Source: Calliopum simillimum
Lineage: Eukaryota; Arthropoda; Insecta; Diptera; Lauxaniidae
Assembly (NCBI GenBank): GCA_951812925.1
Contig: OX638370.1
Coordinates: 34,219,948-34,283,947, forward strand
Reading direction: 5' to 3'
Length of the DNA: 64,000 nucleotides
Notes under the pieces: generated by a model
What the model saw: only the letters and a program-made list of their open reading frames with translations
Told to the model about the DNA's origin: nothing
The model's database searches: none
Position numbers and translations under genes: made by a program
Shown here: positions 43,039 through 53,587 of the stretch, in pieces
How positions within the stretch are numbered: the first letter of the stretch is position 1
Layout: each line of letters starts with the position of its first letter

Positions 43039-45231
43039 TGATTGAGCTATTTTAACTCAGAGATTAAACTCGAAGTGCTAAACCTTCTTTTGCGCTGTAG
43101 TCCCCGAGAGAGCATAGGTTCAAAATGTGCTAATGAGTTCATTCATGACTACTTTTGTCATATTTTTAATTAAAAAATGTAATGCTAATTGATACTCCAT
43201 TTCATAAAGATTTCAAAATATTATATCTTTTACTCAGCCCCTTTATCTTTTCATGAGGGGAATCTTTAATTTTGGTCACAAATATTGTCAGTACCTTTCT
43301 TATATATATATTTCATAAAACGTTCCTAGAAAAAAACACTGCGTTTTTGAAAGTTACGCTTGAGAAAACCGTAGATCAAAAGAATTGTGTTCCCTTGTAG
43401 TTAAATATGTATGTATATGATGTATTCAAAACAAATCATTGTAGCCATTGTAAGAATTATTAACAAAAAAACACAAACACAATTATTTTTAACGTTGTGT
43501 ATTGCATGTGATTGAACTTTTAATTGAACGTTTTATTTACATACAATATTATGTAGTTATTCCTAAGAAAATTTTATTTTTAATTTATAATTCTAATTTT
43601 TTAAATTAACATTAAATTACTCAAGCGTGTGATTTAGCTAAAGCATACAATATCCTAAAAAAGAAAGTACGTGACATATTTTGCACTACACAAGAAAAAA
43701 GGAATCATTAACGAATTTTTGGTTGATTTTATTTTGTGTTTTCTTTTTTTCGAAATTTATGCATAACTTATTTTGATATTACTTAATTACAAATAAATTA
43801 ACAAAAAAAAAAAAAAATTGTTACATATTTTGACTTAGTATACATTACAAAAAAGAAAAAAAAAAAAAACAAATTATTGTAAGCTGCAATTTTTTTCTAT
43901 GATTTTTTCAAATTCAAAATTTTGTACTTTTGAAATTGTGGCTTTTGAATACATATAATAAGTAAAAAAAATTATGTAGTTAAATCGTTGAATTGCGTTA
44001 AAAATAGTAAAATGATTAATTAATTATTAATTCATCGACATGATTTTAGTATACATATATACAATATTTTGAAATTTGTACGCACGCAACAAATGTAAGA
44101 CGAATTTTTAAATAGAATTATACTGTAAATTTGTTTTTTTAATATATTTACATATTAAGGCTCAAAAAATTGTAGTTTATAATTATGAAGTTTGAAAATT
44201 TGTCTGCAAGTTCAGTGGAAAGCTTAAAAACAGTATAAGGGTCACCGTGAGCTTGAAAATTCGAAATAACTCTAACCACTGCCAATAACGATTCTTTCAA
44301 ATTATGATTTTTCGTCATAAATTTAGTCTATAGATAACACCCTAACGATAAAAAAAAAAATTGTGACTTAATTTTTTTAGGAGTAGTCATTCAACGACAG
44401 CATAGCCGCGATAATGACAAAGACGATACAAAGTCTTAATTTCAGCAATCGACTTTTATTCACCCTTATCATCAAATTCGATTTCGAATGGAATCGAAAC
44501 GAGATTTTGCTATCGAATAATATTGATTTCCAGAATCTAAATACATAATAGACATTATCTCTTCTGCCCAGAACTTCAACATGACTACGAAGGATGTCAG
44601 CCATGAAACTTATTTATGATTTAAGATTGTGTATTCAACTCTCTTGAACATTCCCCGATTCATGTATTTTTTTTTTCTAGCGGTCGTTTTCACTGTATTT
44701 CCTGCTAATTTAAGGGTTCCAATCCAAATGATGATACTCACAACAAATGAGGTCAAACAAGCTACGCAAGTGGGGTTAGATAGGTCATGTGAAAAAAGCA
44801 ATCCAGACTATTCGATTAAATCTATCTCGGGGATTGAATATGGGGAAAAAGGTTAATGAACAGACATACCGCTCATGCAAAAAAAATTGTTAAATGCGTA
44901 TCATTAACCCATTTCCAACTGCTGTTCGATTAATCGAACAGTAATATTGTCCATTTTCAATCATTTTTTTTTAGTTAGATAGTTACTGCCGTATATTACT
45001 TTGATTTTTTGCTATTCGAAAATATTATTTCTAACTTCCTCACCCCCCTTTTGTTGTTTCAGGGGATATATTGACAAATACCTTATCGGCAGATCTTATT
45101 TTAAATTATTAAAAATATAAAATAAAGACGAAAAAAGATTTTAATGATCCGTGGTTGGTGTGCACCTCATAGACCGTCAGCCGAAAGGTAAATATCGTCG
45201 ATGCCAGTTTAAAGGAGGGTGTACATAAGCC

Positions 45232-45475
45232 ATAGGCTCCTATTGCGGATATCTATTAGCGAAATAATCGATGGCCATAGATTGTTTCTATTAGCCCTAT
45301 CTTCAAAACTACTGCACTGATTTCAGAATTTTTTATCTTCCGTGCCATTTCTATTTATTTGCAATCAAATGGCGAAAACTTTATTCAAATCGATAGAGTA
45401 GTTTCGAAGATAGGGCTAATAGAAACAATCGATGACCATAGATTTTACAGCTAATAGATAACCGCAATAGGGGCC
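45232..45475. mobile_element. MITE with GGCTCCTATTGCGGATATC termini
   Basis: ATAGGCTCCTATTGCGGATA and its inverse near 45458-45475 (CCGCAATAGGGGCC) bound about 240 bp. The arms continue with AATCGATGGCCATAGATTG and CAATCGATGACCATAGATT and with GCCCTATCTTCAAAACTAC and GTAGTTTCGAAGATAGGGC. The loop is about 85 bases. A GCAATAGGGGCCA fragment also lies near 23983. Confidence 0.75.
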
Positions 45476-45711
45476 ATAATGAATCAGTTCAGGATTCACA
45501 GATTGTTGAATTTTCTTCCGAAATATTGGAGTAAAGAACAATTTTTCGGGAAGTTTTGGGAAACAAAATTTATGAAAGAAAAAAAATCATACCTAAACTG
45601 TTTTTCGCAAAAATAACATGTAATTCCATTATATTTCAAATAAAACAACATAACATGACGTCAATTCATTAAAAAAAAAAATTAAAGAAAAATGTCACTA
45701 GTTGGGGGAAT

Positions 45712-46160
45712 ACTTCGATTTCCGTGGCCCCTCGATTTGACAAAGTTTTTTTATAAATCGACCCAAAGTACAAAGTACAAATTTTCATATCTCGTTTCGG
45801 TTTTGTGATATCGGGACTTAATAAATACAAGAATACTGAAGAAACAATATCACTACAACCAAAAACAACAACAAAAGCCCTTTTATCCCTTTAAAAACAA
45901 ACAAAACTTGAATACATGGACTTGCTCTCTAAAAACTTAGTCTTGATAACTCAAAAACGAAGCGAGATATCGAAAAGTTTGATGTAATTTTTTGGACTCA
46001 TTTTGGATCATTTTAAGTGAAAATATTGTCAAATCAAAGTTTTCCTTAAACATCTTTAATATTCCCATGATGTCTGGAAAACGAAGTGAGATATCGAAAA
46101 ATTTTATTTGACTTTTTCGACTTATTAAGGGGCCACGGAAATTGAAGCCGTGCTCTCGTT
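45712..46160. mobile_element. Inverted-repeat element with CGATTTCCGTGGCCCC ends
   Basis: TACTTCGATTTCCGTGGCCC on the left pairs with AGGGGCCACGGAAATTGAAG on the right. Inside, CGAAGCGAGATATCGAAAA and CGAAGTGAGATATCGAAAA are direct repeats about 120 bases apart, and ATATCTCGTTTCGG is the inverse of this motif. No ORF of interest. Confidence 0.65.
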
Positions 46161-46506
46161 GGCATTTAGTTTTCATCGGAGGAAAAGAGGAAAAGAAATA
46201 AACTAGAGTTATTCGCTTAGAGAATGTGGTCATAAATGATTGTCTTTAAGCAACAAAAACGTATCAAAATGTAAAAAAAGGAATCACGTTTAAAAATGTA
46301 TTACTTTTGGTGCAATTGTATCAATTCGGCAACACTACAGCCCTGCCCTCAGTTGTCACTTTGACACTTGAATTTATTAATTTTTAATATTCACGAAAAA
46401 GGTAGGTATGAAAAGCGCAGTCTCGCAAAGTTAAAGGAAATATATAATTTAATAAAATTAGTTTTTTGCAAATTTACAGTTTTGTTTCAGAAAGTAAAAG
46501 TTCAAA

Positions 46507-47358
46507 ATGTTTGCTTTAAAACGTACTGCCGCCAATATAGCCGGGTGAGTACAAACCGCATAAATAGCTAAAAATGAAAACCGGCGCTTAGGCTTGGTTA
46601 CATAAAAATAAAAGTATAGAACATAAGAACATACTACATACATACATTCGCACCAAAGAGATAAGTTCATTTTTCTATTTTCATTTCAAGTTCCGTTGGC
46701 CGGGGCAAACATACGCTGCCGAAACTCCCTTACGACTATGCCGCTCTCGAGCCCATCATTTGCCGTGAAATTATGGAAATACATCATACCAAGCATCATC
46801 AGACCTATGTGAATAATTTGAATGCCGCAGAAACTCAATTGGAAGAAGCCAAAAGCAAAAATAACGTTTCCAAGATTATCGGTCTAGCTGGGGCTCTTCG
46901 CTTTAACGGCGGTGGTCACATAAATCATTCAATTTTCTGGCAAAATCTTTCGCCAGAAAAATCTGAACCATCAAAGGAGCTAAAAGCAGCCATTGAAGAA
47001 CAATTTTGCAGTTTTGATGCTTTCAAAAAGGAACTGAGCGCTATTACTGTAGCTGTGCAAGGATCCGGTTGGGGTTGGTTGGGCTATAACAAAAAGACAG
47101 GCAAATTGCAACTGGCAGCCCTACCTAATCAAGATCCACTGGAAGCAAGCACTGGTATAAAGTTGAAACTGAGAAGAGCCAAAGAGAAATAATTTATTAT
47201 GCTTCGTTTTAGGTTTAGTGCCACTTTTCGGTATTGATGTATGGGAGCATGCGTACTATTTGCAATATAAAAATGTGCGCCCATCCTATGTTGAAGCAAT
47301 TTGGGAAATAGCTAATTGGAAAGACATTTCCAGCCGTTTCGCCGCAGCCTCCAAGTAA
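46507..47358 (+). CDS. Sod2: Mitochondrial superoxide dismutase [Mn]
   Basis: Converts superoxide to hydrogen peroxide and oxygen in the mitochondrial matrix. Three exons fit: 46507-46544, 46691-47154 and 47213-47358, with GTGAGT/CAAG and GTATAA/TTTTAG borders, giving 215 residues, close to the Drosophila protein. The first 12 residues plus RGKHTLP form a short, basic mitochondrial presequence ([13 protein letters not shown]). Mature-chain signatures are [32 protein letters not shown] and [10 protein letters not shown]. The four Mn ligands are all seen: His in MEIHH, His in INHSIFW, and Asp and His in DVWEHAYY. The 58-bp second intron splits the Gly codon in EASTG/LVPLF, restoring the conserved order. 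There is no frameshift or missing ligand, so the gene looks functional. It is on the same strand as the upstream seven-transmembrane gene but 3.6 kb away, with no functional link. Confidence 0.97.
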
Positions 47359-47919
47359 AGCAGCAATACATTCTCATTTATTAGATTTAATCGAAAATAT
47401 AATGTGTGATTTAAAGAGAAAACCAAGTAACCAGTGTTATAAAAGTTGAATTAAGCTTTTAACTAGCTGTGTCTTAGACAAATGTACATGTTTGTGGATT
47501 TTGGACAATTAACTTGGATCGATCTTCGCAAAGAAACTAAAATTACATCCCCTGTATTGCTTTTGCTTTTTTTCACGCAGATCGTTCAAAGTTTTTTGTC
47601 GAAAGTCTACATGTCTAGTTAAATCAAAACTATTAAATATTGTAAACAGAACAAGTAAAAATGTATTTTTTAAAGATATTATTTATGGAGGTTGGTGCTA
47701 AGGAAACAACGAAGTCGACATCTATCTGCCAGATTGCGAAAAAAGTCTAGGGAAATCAATTGCAGTACCAAAAATATAAAAAAAAAAACATTTAAAAAGC
47801 TAAATATCTGCAATTTAATCATGCCGGAAGCAATTTCAGTTGATGCTATCAAAAGTGATTAGATCAAGTGTAACAAATCCTGCCTTTTTTTTTTTGTTAA
47901 TTCCATGCAAAAGACTGTC

Positions 47920-48033
47920 AGGCTACAAGATGGGGCGATTTACGGTTATTTTCAAATTTATTTGACGCTTAATACATGAAGAATGAAATGAGTTACGGCT
48001 AACACCTCAATAAATATCCGGTGGAAACAGGCT
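47920..48033. mobile_element. AGCCTGTTTCCACCGG-family MITE, copy
   Basis: It reads GTCAGGCTACAAGATGGGGC (degenerate left end) to GGTGGAAACAGGCTATTG. The centre TTAATACATGAAGAATGAAA matches the other copies. Confidence 0.6.
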
Positions 48034-48225
48034 ATTGCCATTGATTTATTTTAAATCTTCGTCTAAATCTCAACAGGGCTACCTATTATGCTATTGTAGA
48101 CCAAGTGACACCCCTTTAAGTTTGACAATTGACATTAATCATTAAGTGTCATTTAAAAAGAGCAAATGGAAAATAAATATTAAGAAGAAAAGGAAGAATA
48201 ACTTATATTTTCCAGCTTATGACAC

Positions 48226-48489
48226 ATAGCCTGTTTCCAACGGAAGTTTATAAAGTGATTTAGCTGTAACTCACCTCATTCATTATGTATTAAATCTAAA
48301 AACAGCTGTAAATCACTAAATAAATCTTCGGTGGAAATAGGTTATTACTTTCCAACATAATAGCTTGTTTCCATCGGAGCTTTATGAGGTGATTTAGCTA
48401 TTACTCACGTTATTCATTATATATTAAACGTCAAACAAATCTAAAACAGCAGTAATCACCTCATAAATTTCCGGTGGAAACAGGCTATG
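48226..48489. mobile_element. Two adjacent AGCCTGTTTCCACCGG-family MITEs
   Basis: Copies at 48226-48352 and 48361-48489 each begin near TAGCCTGTTTCC or TAGCTTGTTTCC and end GGTGGAAATAGGTTAT or GGTGGAAACAGGCTAT. Both are near-palindromic: the GTGATTTAGC arm is answered by CTAAATCAC-like sequence. Central CTCATTCATTATGTATTAAA and CGTTATTCATTATATATTAA mark the family. Confidence 0.75.
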
Positions 48490-48617
48490 AATCAGCGATT
48501 AGGATATAACGACCAAAAATTTATTGAATATTTTTGTAACGACTGGATTTATAAATCTCATCACAGCTAAATCTCTGGTGGAAACATAGTGGATCCAAAA
48601 AATCTCAACTTTTCAGT

Positions 48618-48752
48618 CAGTGGCGGATCCAGCATTATCAAGAGGGGGGCCGATTGACTGCATTTCTAGATAATAACAGAATGTTGTTAAAATCTTTACA
48701 TATAATTTAGGTTTGAGAGGGAAGCCGATTGCCCCCCTTGGATCCGCCACTG
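48618..48752. mobile_element. 135-bp hAT-type MITE with CAGTGGCGGATCCA ends
   Basis: CAGTGGCGGATCCA and TGGATCCGCCACTG are perfect inverses, and the arms go on with GAGGGGGGCCGATT and CCGATTGCCCCCC. The flanks TTTTCAGT (48610-48617) and TTTTCTGT (48753-48760) match at seven of eight bases. CAGTGGCG ends with an 8-bp duplication fit hAT. Confidence 0.85.
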
Positions 48753-50514
48753 TTTTCTGTAAGCCAGAGTTTGCCTTTCCATTGCTTTCCATTTCGATTT
48801 GACTTTAAAAAGACCACCCAACAGTAACCATGTCGGCGAGGCAAAGCCGACCTAAAATCATAATGGTTATATTATCTTTCCTTAGTTTTAACCCAATCTC
48901 CGTACCAAATTTCATAAATATCGATGCAGCGGTCTAGCCGTGAAAGTGTTTAGGACGTGGCACCACCCATATTATCATTTGTTAGTGCTATCCCTATCTA
49001 CATACTAAATTTCATAAAAATTGATGCAGTAGCTTAGTGGCGTGGCACCACCCACTTAAAAAAAACCATAATCCTATGCACTGCTCCTCTTCACAACCTT
49101 TCCAACAAAAACAAAATCAAGCGAATATAATGAGATTTTCGCATAGAAACAGGGACTGAACAGATTTCGTTTGCCTATTTATATATAGATTTCGAAATTG
49201 CCTATTAATAGATGGCGCTAATAAAATTATATCAGAATTTTCTAAGACGTCTAAAAACTCTCCAAAAGCGTAGTGATATACTACGTTCATAGTAAAGTTT
49301 AAGCCCTGACCAGAAGTAAAAAGAAACGTCAAAAGCAAAAAAATAATCAATGTCAAAATATGTCAAAATGAATCACAACAAAAACAAAATTAGAAAAAAT
49401 ACAAATCAGCTGAAAGACAAAAGAAAGAACACCGTCGAGGGAAATTTTTGTTGTTGTTGAAGTGCTCCCAGAAAAAGGACTTGCGCCCTTTGCACTGGAA
49501 TCCTTAGAAATAAAATGAACTGGAAATATGGAAATTAAATTCAATTGCTTGCGCTGAATTCTCTCAAAAAACCGAGGATACCGATGGAATCTTTTGTACG
49601 ACGGCTTACAGAAGGAAAGTTCTTAACTGGTGGATTGGTCGCGTTTGTGTGAAATTTGTTAAAATCTAAAGTTAATATATACATATATATTATTAAAAGT
49701 TTTAACACAATAAAAATATAAATAGGCGGGCGTGTCCTCTGTCTGCGTTTCAAGTGCGTTTAATTTCCAGAAATTCTTTATAAAATCAAATTAAATTCCG
49801 TGAATGGTGACGTTTTGCTGCAAATCCTGAACCAATTCATCTTCACATTGCATATTTTGTATTTTCGGTGAGTTCTACTTTTTGTAAATATTGCTGACCT
49901 TTTGTATATAAATCTTAATCCTTTGTAAATCTCGAATTTATAACTACGGATTAATTAAATAATAACTTAATTTTAATTAAAATTAATATTTTACTGTGAC
50001 GTAGGTGTTTTTGTGAAAAATCAATTTTTTGCATGGTGGTTCTAATTTTTTTTTGCGCCTGCGCTCTATTTCCACCTCCTTGGCCATTTCTTTCTTTGCC
50101 TTAACAAATTTTTAGCCATTTCCTTCAGAAAAATATGTTTAAAAATCCTTTTTATTCAATTTTAAAAGTTATTTCGCAAAAAAAAAAAAAAACAACACAG
50201 GTACTCAAAATAAAAAAATTAGTATGCAGAGAATACTTCGAAGAATTGTCAATATACCTGCAGAATTTCGAAATATCCTTGCTTGAAGTTGGAGAAAACG
50301 CTGTTTTCAAGCTTATAGCGTAGCTACAGGAAAATAAGTTCTTTTTTTTTTAATGGCATCTAATAGCCACACTTTTCCTTATCAAAATATACCTTCGAAC
50401 TTTTTCAATAGAACAGTTACTTACCGAGTTGTGATCCTTTGAAGAGAGGGTATTTCAGCCCCTTACAGAGGACGAAATATTTGGGGGCTTGGCATCGCCC
50501 ATTTTTATTGGCAC

Positions 50515-51581
50515 TAGTGTCCGACCGAAGGTCACTTTTTGGCCGAAGCCGTAGCCGATTAATCGGTTTTTTTTATAACCTTCGGCCGTAGCCGAAGCCG
50601 AAGGTTCATTTATTTTATATTTTTATACCCTACTCTCAGGGTATATTCAATTTGTAGCATTTTAAGCATTATCAGGCCAAATATAACACACTTAGCGCCG
50701 ATTTTGCATTGTTCAGATAAGCCTTATCGGGAATGGATCTTGAGAAGTGGTCCCTTTGTGAGATATTAGGTGCAAAAGGTTTTTGCAAAATGTTTTCCCT
50801 CATTTGATCCACGATTTTTTAGCTCAGAAAATTTGCATAAGTTGTTTTCGAACAAATTATATTCTATTTAAAGGTATTTTCTTGACCTTTAGCACTCGAT
50901 TTCTCAGGAAGGCACAACTTCTCAAGGTATGACTAGAACAAAAGATCAAACCTACTATCGGAAGACCAAAAAACTGATTTACTCTACCTTTTGTATCCGA
51001 TATCTCACAAAGGCACCACCTCTCTTAAATAAAGCGGCCATTTATTATCTGACTTTGTTCTGTCAGGGCTCGAAATTTTGTAATGAAATATTTAACTGAC
51101 AAAAAATAATTAATAAAGAACTCTTTAATTTTTCGGTCCGGAAAAATTCTTTGTATGTTATTGAGAGATACCCTTATTTTAATGGCTTATAACTCGAAAA
51201 GTTGGAATAGAATTAAAAATGTAGAGCGTTAAAAGTGATATTACCTATCCAAATGCAATAACAAAATTAAATTTTGCCATTTACTGTTTTTGTTACATAG
51301 CCCAAAGTTTATCTCAAGACAATGATTTTTGCACTTTTGAGCAAGGATAACTCAGGATTCTGACATAATTGAAAAAAACAAAGTTCAGATTCGTAATTAG
51401 AAAGTCCCAATCCATTATAAACGGCCATCATTTTGTTTAAAAGTTTTTTATTTAACCAACAAGTTGTTTTATGCTTGAAGTTACAAATATTCGGCTTCGG
51501 CCAAACATTCGGCTTATTTTTGGCCGAAGGCGTTTTTTTGGCCGAAGCCGTAGCCGAAGCCGATTAATCAGTCGGACTCTA
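50515..51581. mobile_element. 1067-bp hAT-type element with CGATTAATCGG ends
   Basis: TAGTGTCCGAC on the left and GTCGGACTCTA on the right are inverse with one mismatch. The flanking ATTGGCAC octamers (50507-50514 and 51582-51589) are identical. Subterminal GGCCGAAGCCGTAGCCGATT units occur at both ends, a pattern known from hAT elements with CCGAAG repeats. No transposase was recognised; GGGTATA-type sequence near 50620 may be nested debris. Confidence 0.88.
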
Positions 51582-52392
51582 ATTGGCACTAATACATTTA
51601 AGTTTGAAAGTATATTTTGATATAGAAAAGTTTGCCCATTCGATGTCATAAAAAATTGTTCACATTTTCCAAAAGCCTGACAACATAATTTTCTCCAATT
51701 TCAAACAAGGATATCTTGAAATCCTGCAGGTATATTGAGAATTCTGAGGATAGAGTCCGATTCAGCTTCGAAAAGTTCAAAAGACTACATATAAAAAGTA
51801 TTTGAGTGCCTATGTAATCACTTTAAAGTTAATTTTTTCTTGAATCTAGACTCAACATCTTGAATCCCTTTAGTCGATAGAATTCGACAAATAAAATGAT
51901 ATTTCCAAGCCAATTTGTACAAAGTGACATATATTTACGTGTACAGTGGTCAACCAGTGAAGATTTCTATTCGAGTTAAAATCTAGAATATAAGCATCAT
52001 TAGCTTAATGTAAAAAATCAATGGCTATCTATCATAAAGAGGAACTGGACCCTATATCTTAGAAGGCTCTGACTGCTGATTAAGCTCCTCACGGTGCCAA
52101 AAACTCAATTTTTATGTAACCTCATTTTTTTAACTAGCTACCTACAAATCAAGTGTCAAGTGATCATTTTTTTTTTGTACGGGTATATGTTTTCTTTTTC
52201 CATTTTTAAAAAGAAATCTAAAAACGATACATTTTTATAAAAAAAAACAACAAGCTAAAACGAAAATTATCATTTTCGATGTCGTTGTCCGTGTTGAATC
52301 CGAATCCAGTTTCGAAAATGCTCTCTCACGTATGGTTTTTGAGATATCCTAACCTGAAAGTTACGATCTACAAAGTTATCGATCCTATTATA
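51582..52392. other. Gene-free spacer with a single-arm repeat
   Basis: 52200-52370 matches one arm of the GAGATATC palindrome family (TGTTGAATCCGAATCCAGTT, then TTTTTGAGATATCCTAACCT). Otherwise nothing is recognised. Confidence 0.45.
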
Positions 52393-52519
52393 AAGGGTTT
52401 TTCAATAGGGACGCTACAAAAGTAGACCGATAGGGACAGCAAACGACGCCATATTTTTCCCGCTCTCGACATTTCTCTTCAGTAAGGTTTGCCATTTCAT
52501 CATGTAAAGATATACGATT

Positions 52520-52960
52520 ATGGGCCGGCGGCGTCATTTGGCCGTACTTCTTCCGTGATGATCAAGACCGGCACGTTACTGTGAATGGGAATCGCTACCG
52601 TTCAATGATAACCGAATATTTTTGGCCCGAATTGGTTGATATGGACTTGGACAATATGTGGTTTCAACAGGACGGCGCCACAAGCCACACAGCGAATGTC
52701 AATCAATTTATTGAAAAACCAAGTTTGGTGAACGTGTTATCTCACGAAATGGCCCAGTCGATTAGCCGCCTCGGTCGTGCGATTTGACTCCGTTAGACTA
52801 TTTCCTGTGGGGCTACGTCAAGTCTATGCCAATAAGCCAGCGACGATTGATGAACTTCGTACGAATATCGATCGTGAAATTGCAGCAGTATCGGCCGATT
52901 TATGCTTGAAAACTGTCGAAAATTGGGTTCAGCGTGCCCGTGGTGGCCATGCAAAATAAA
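52520..52960 (+). pseudogene. Mariner-like (DD41D-type) transposase fragment
   Basis: The plus strand gives YFFRDDQDRHVTVNGNRYRS, MITEYFWPELVDMDLDNMWF and QQDGATSHTANV (second catalytic Asp). After frameshifts it gives PLDYFLWGYVKS-like sequence, NKPATIDELRTN and RARGGHAK at the end. A block ending in CDLTPLDYFLWG lies where the third catalytic residue is expected, about 41 residues after QQD by the family pattern, so I infer a DD41D-type enzyme (Rosa-like). Frame changes occur after the QQD block and again before NKPATIDEL. Confidence 0.8.
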
Positions 52961-53018
52961 TCGAGTTAAATACATAATGGCGTCGAATGTACTTTTACAG
53001 GAATAAAGAATTTCATTA

Positions 53019-53518
53019 ACGGTATTCACGAAGTAGGGCAGCTAGCGTGCCAAAAGGGTAAAAGAGCAAATTTGTTCTAAACAACAACAAAATACATTAA
53101 AGAAATTTAGCTACAAGTTAGCTCTTTTGCTACACATAACAATTAAGTAAATTTGAATAGCTTTTCTACTACAGCAAAATGTGTCAGAATTATATTGACA
53201 TTTGTGTTTAAATAAAATTATTTTTTTTTTTTTTGCAAATCAAAATAAAGTGGACCGGCAAAAGGAAAAGTGCAAAGCTGGAAAGCCACTAAAATTCTAT
53301 TGCACAGCTATTGGACTTTTTTCATTCTTCCGTGGTACGTATTTTCATGTTTTGATTCAAAAATTTTGACACAAAATTTTTTTATTTTTCAAAAGTAAAC
53401 AAAAACCAGGTGATTTCGTAGCTCTTTAGCAATGATGCTACAGTCGTTCACTAACTTGGCTTACAATGTGCTATTTAGCTCATCTGCCCTGCCAGCTGCC
53501 CTACTTCGTGAATACCAC
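53019..53518. mobile_element. 500-bp MITE with ACGGTATTCACGAAG termini, copy 2
   Basis: Begins ACGGTATTCACGAAGTAGGG and ends CCCTACTTCGTGAATACCAC (two changes from the inverse). TA flanks both sides (53017-53018 and 53519-53520). It resembles copy 1 at 1122-1613 along its length, including AAGAAATTTAGCTACAAGTT. A small duplication (CTGCCCTGCCAGCTGCCC) sits at the right end. It lies between the transposase fragment and the right terminus of the element at 52393-53587, so it is nested. Confidence 0.88.
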
Positions 53519-53587
53519 TATTGATATTCAAAACCGTTTTTGTTTTATTTAAAAAAACTTTTGTAGCGCTATTATTGAAAAACCCTT

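Larger units (their letters stand above)
42914..46506. other. Intergenic region before Sod2
   Basis: 3.6 kb with no supported gene. It includes very A/T-rich tracts (43560-44200) and two inverted-repeat elements (45232-45475 and 45712-46160). The frame at 44377-44604 is unsupported by family or start context. Confidence 0.5.
47359..50514. other. Gene-free, MITE-rich region downstream of Sod2
   Basis: Contains copies of the AGCCTGTTTCCACCGG MITE (47920-48033, 48226-48352, 48361-48489 and a fragment near 48535-48589), the element at 48618-48752 and GGGTATA-type debris (48840-49060). Short frames at 49117-49753 were not supported as genes. Confidence 0.5.
52393..53587. mobile_element. DD41D mariner-like element, deleted, carrying a nested MITE
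   Basis: Ends are AAGGGTTTTTCAATAGGGAC on the left and GCGCTATTATTGAAAAACCCTT (last 20 bases) on the right, an imperfect inverted repeat of about 30 bp that includes GCTACAAAAGT/ACTTTTGTAGC. TA flanks both sides (52391-52392 and 53588-53589). Without the inner MITE it is about 0.7 kb, short for a mariner-type element (about 1.3 kb), so the transposase N-terminus is deleted. Confidence 0.8.

Noticed and set aside
45937..46233. 98-codon minus-strand frame with SFPPMKTKCQREHGFNF
   Set aside because: Lies inside the inverted-repeat element 45712-46160 and reflects its direct repeats.
49541..49753. Short frames on the minus strand and a 22-codon plus-strand frame starting ATGGAATCTTTTGTACGACG (49583)
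   Set aside because: The 22-residue frame looks protein-like, but no continuation exon could be joined convincingly. The minus-strand frames are AT-driven.
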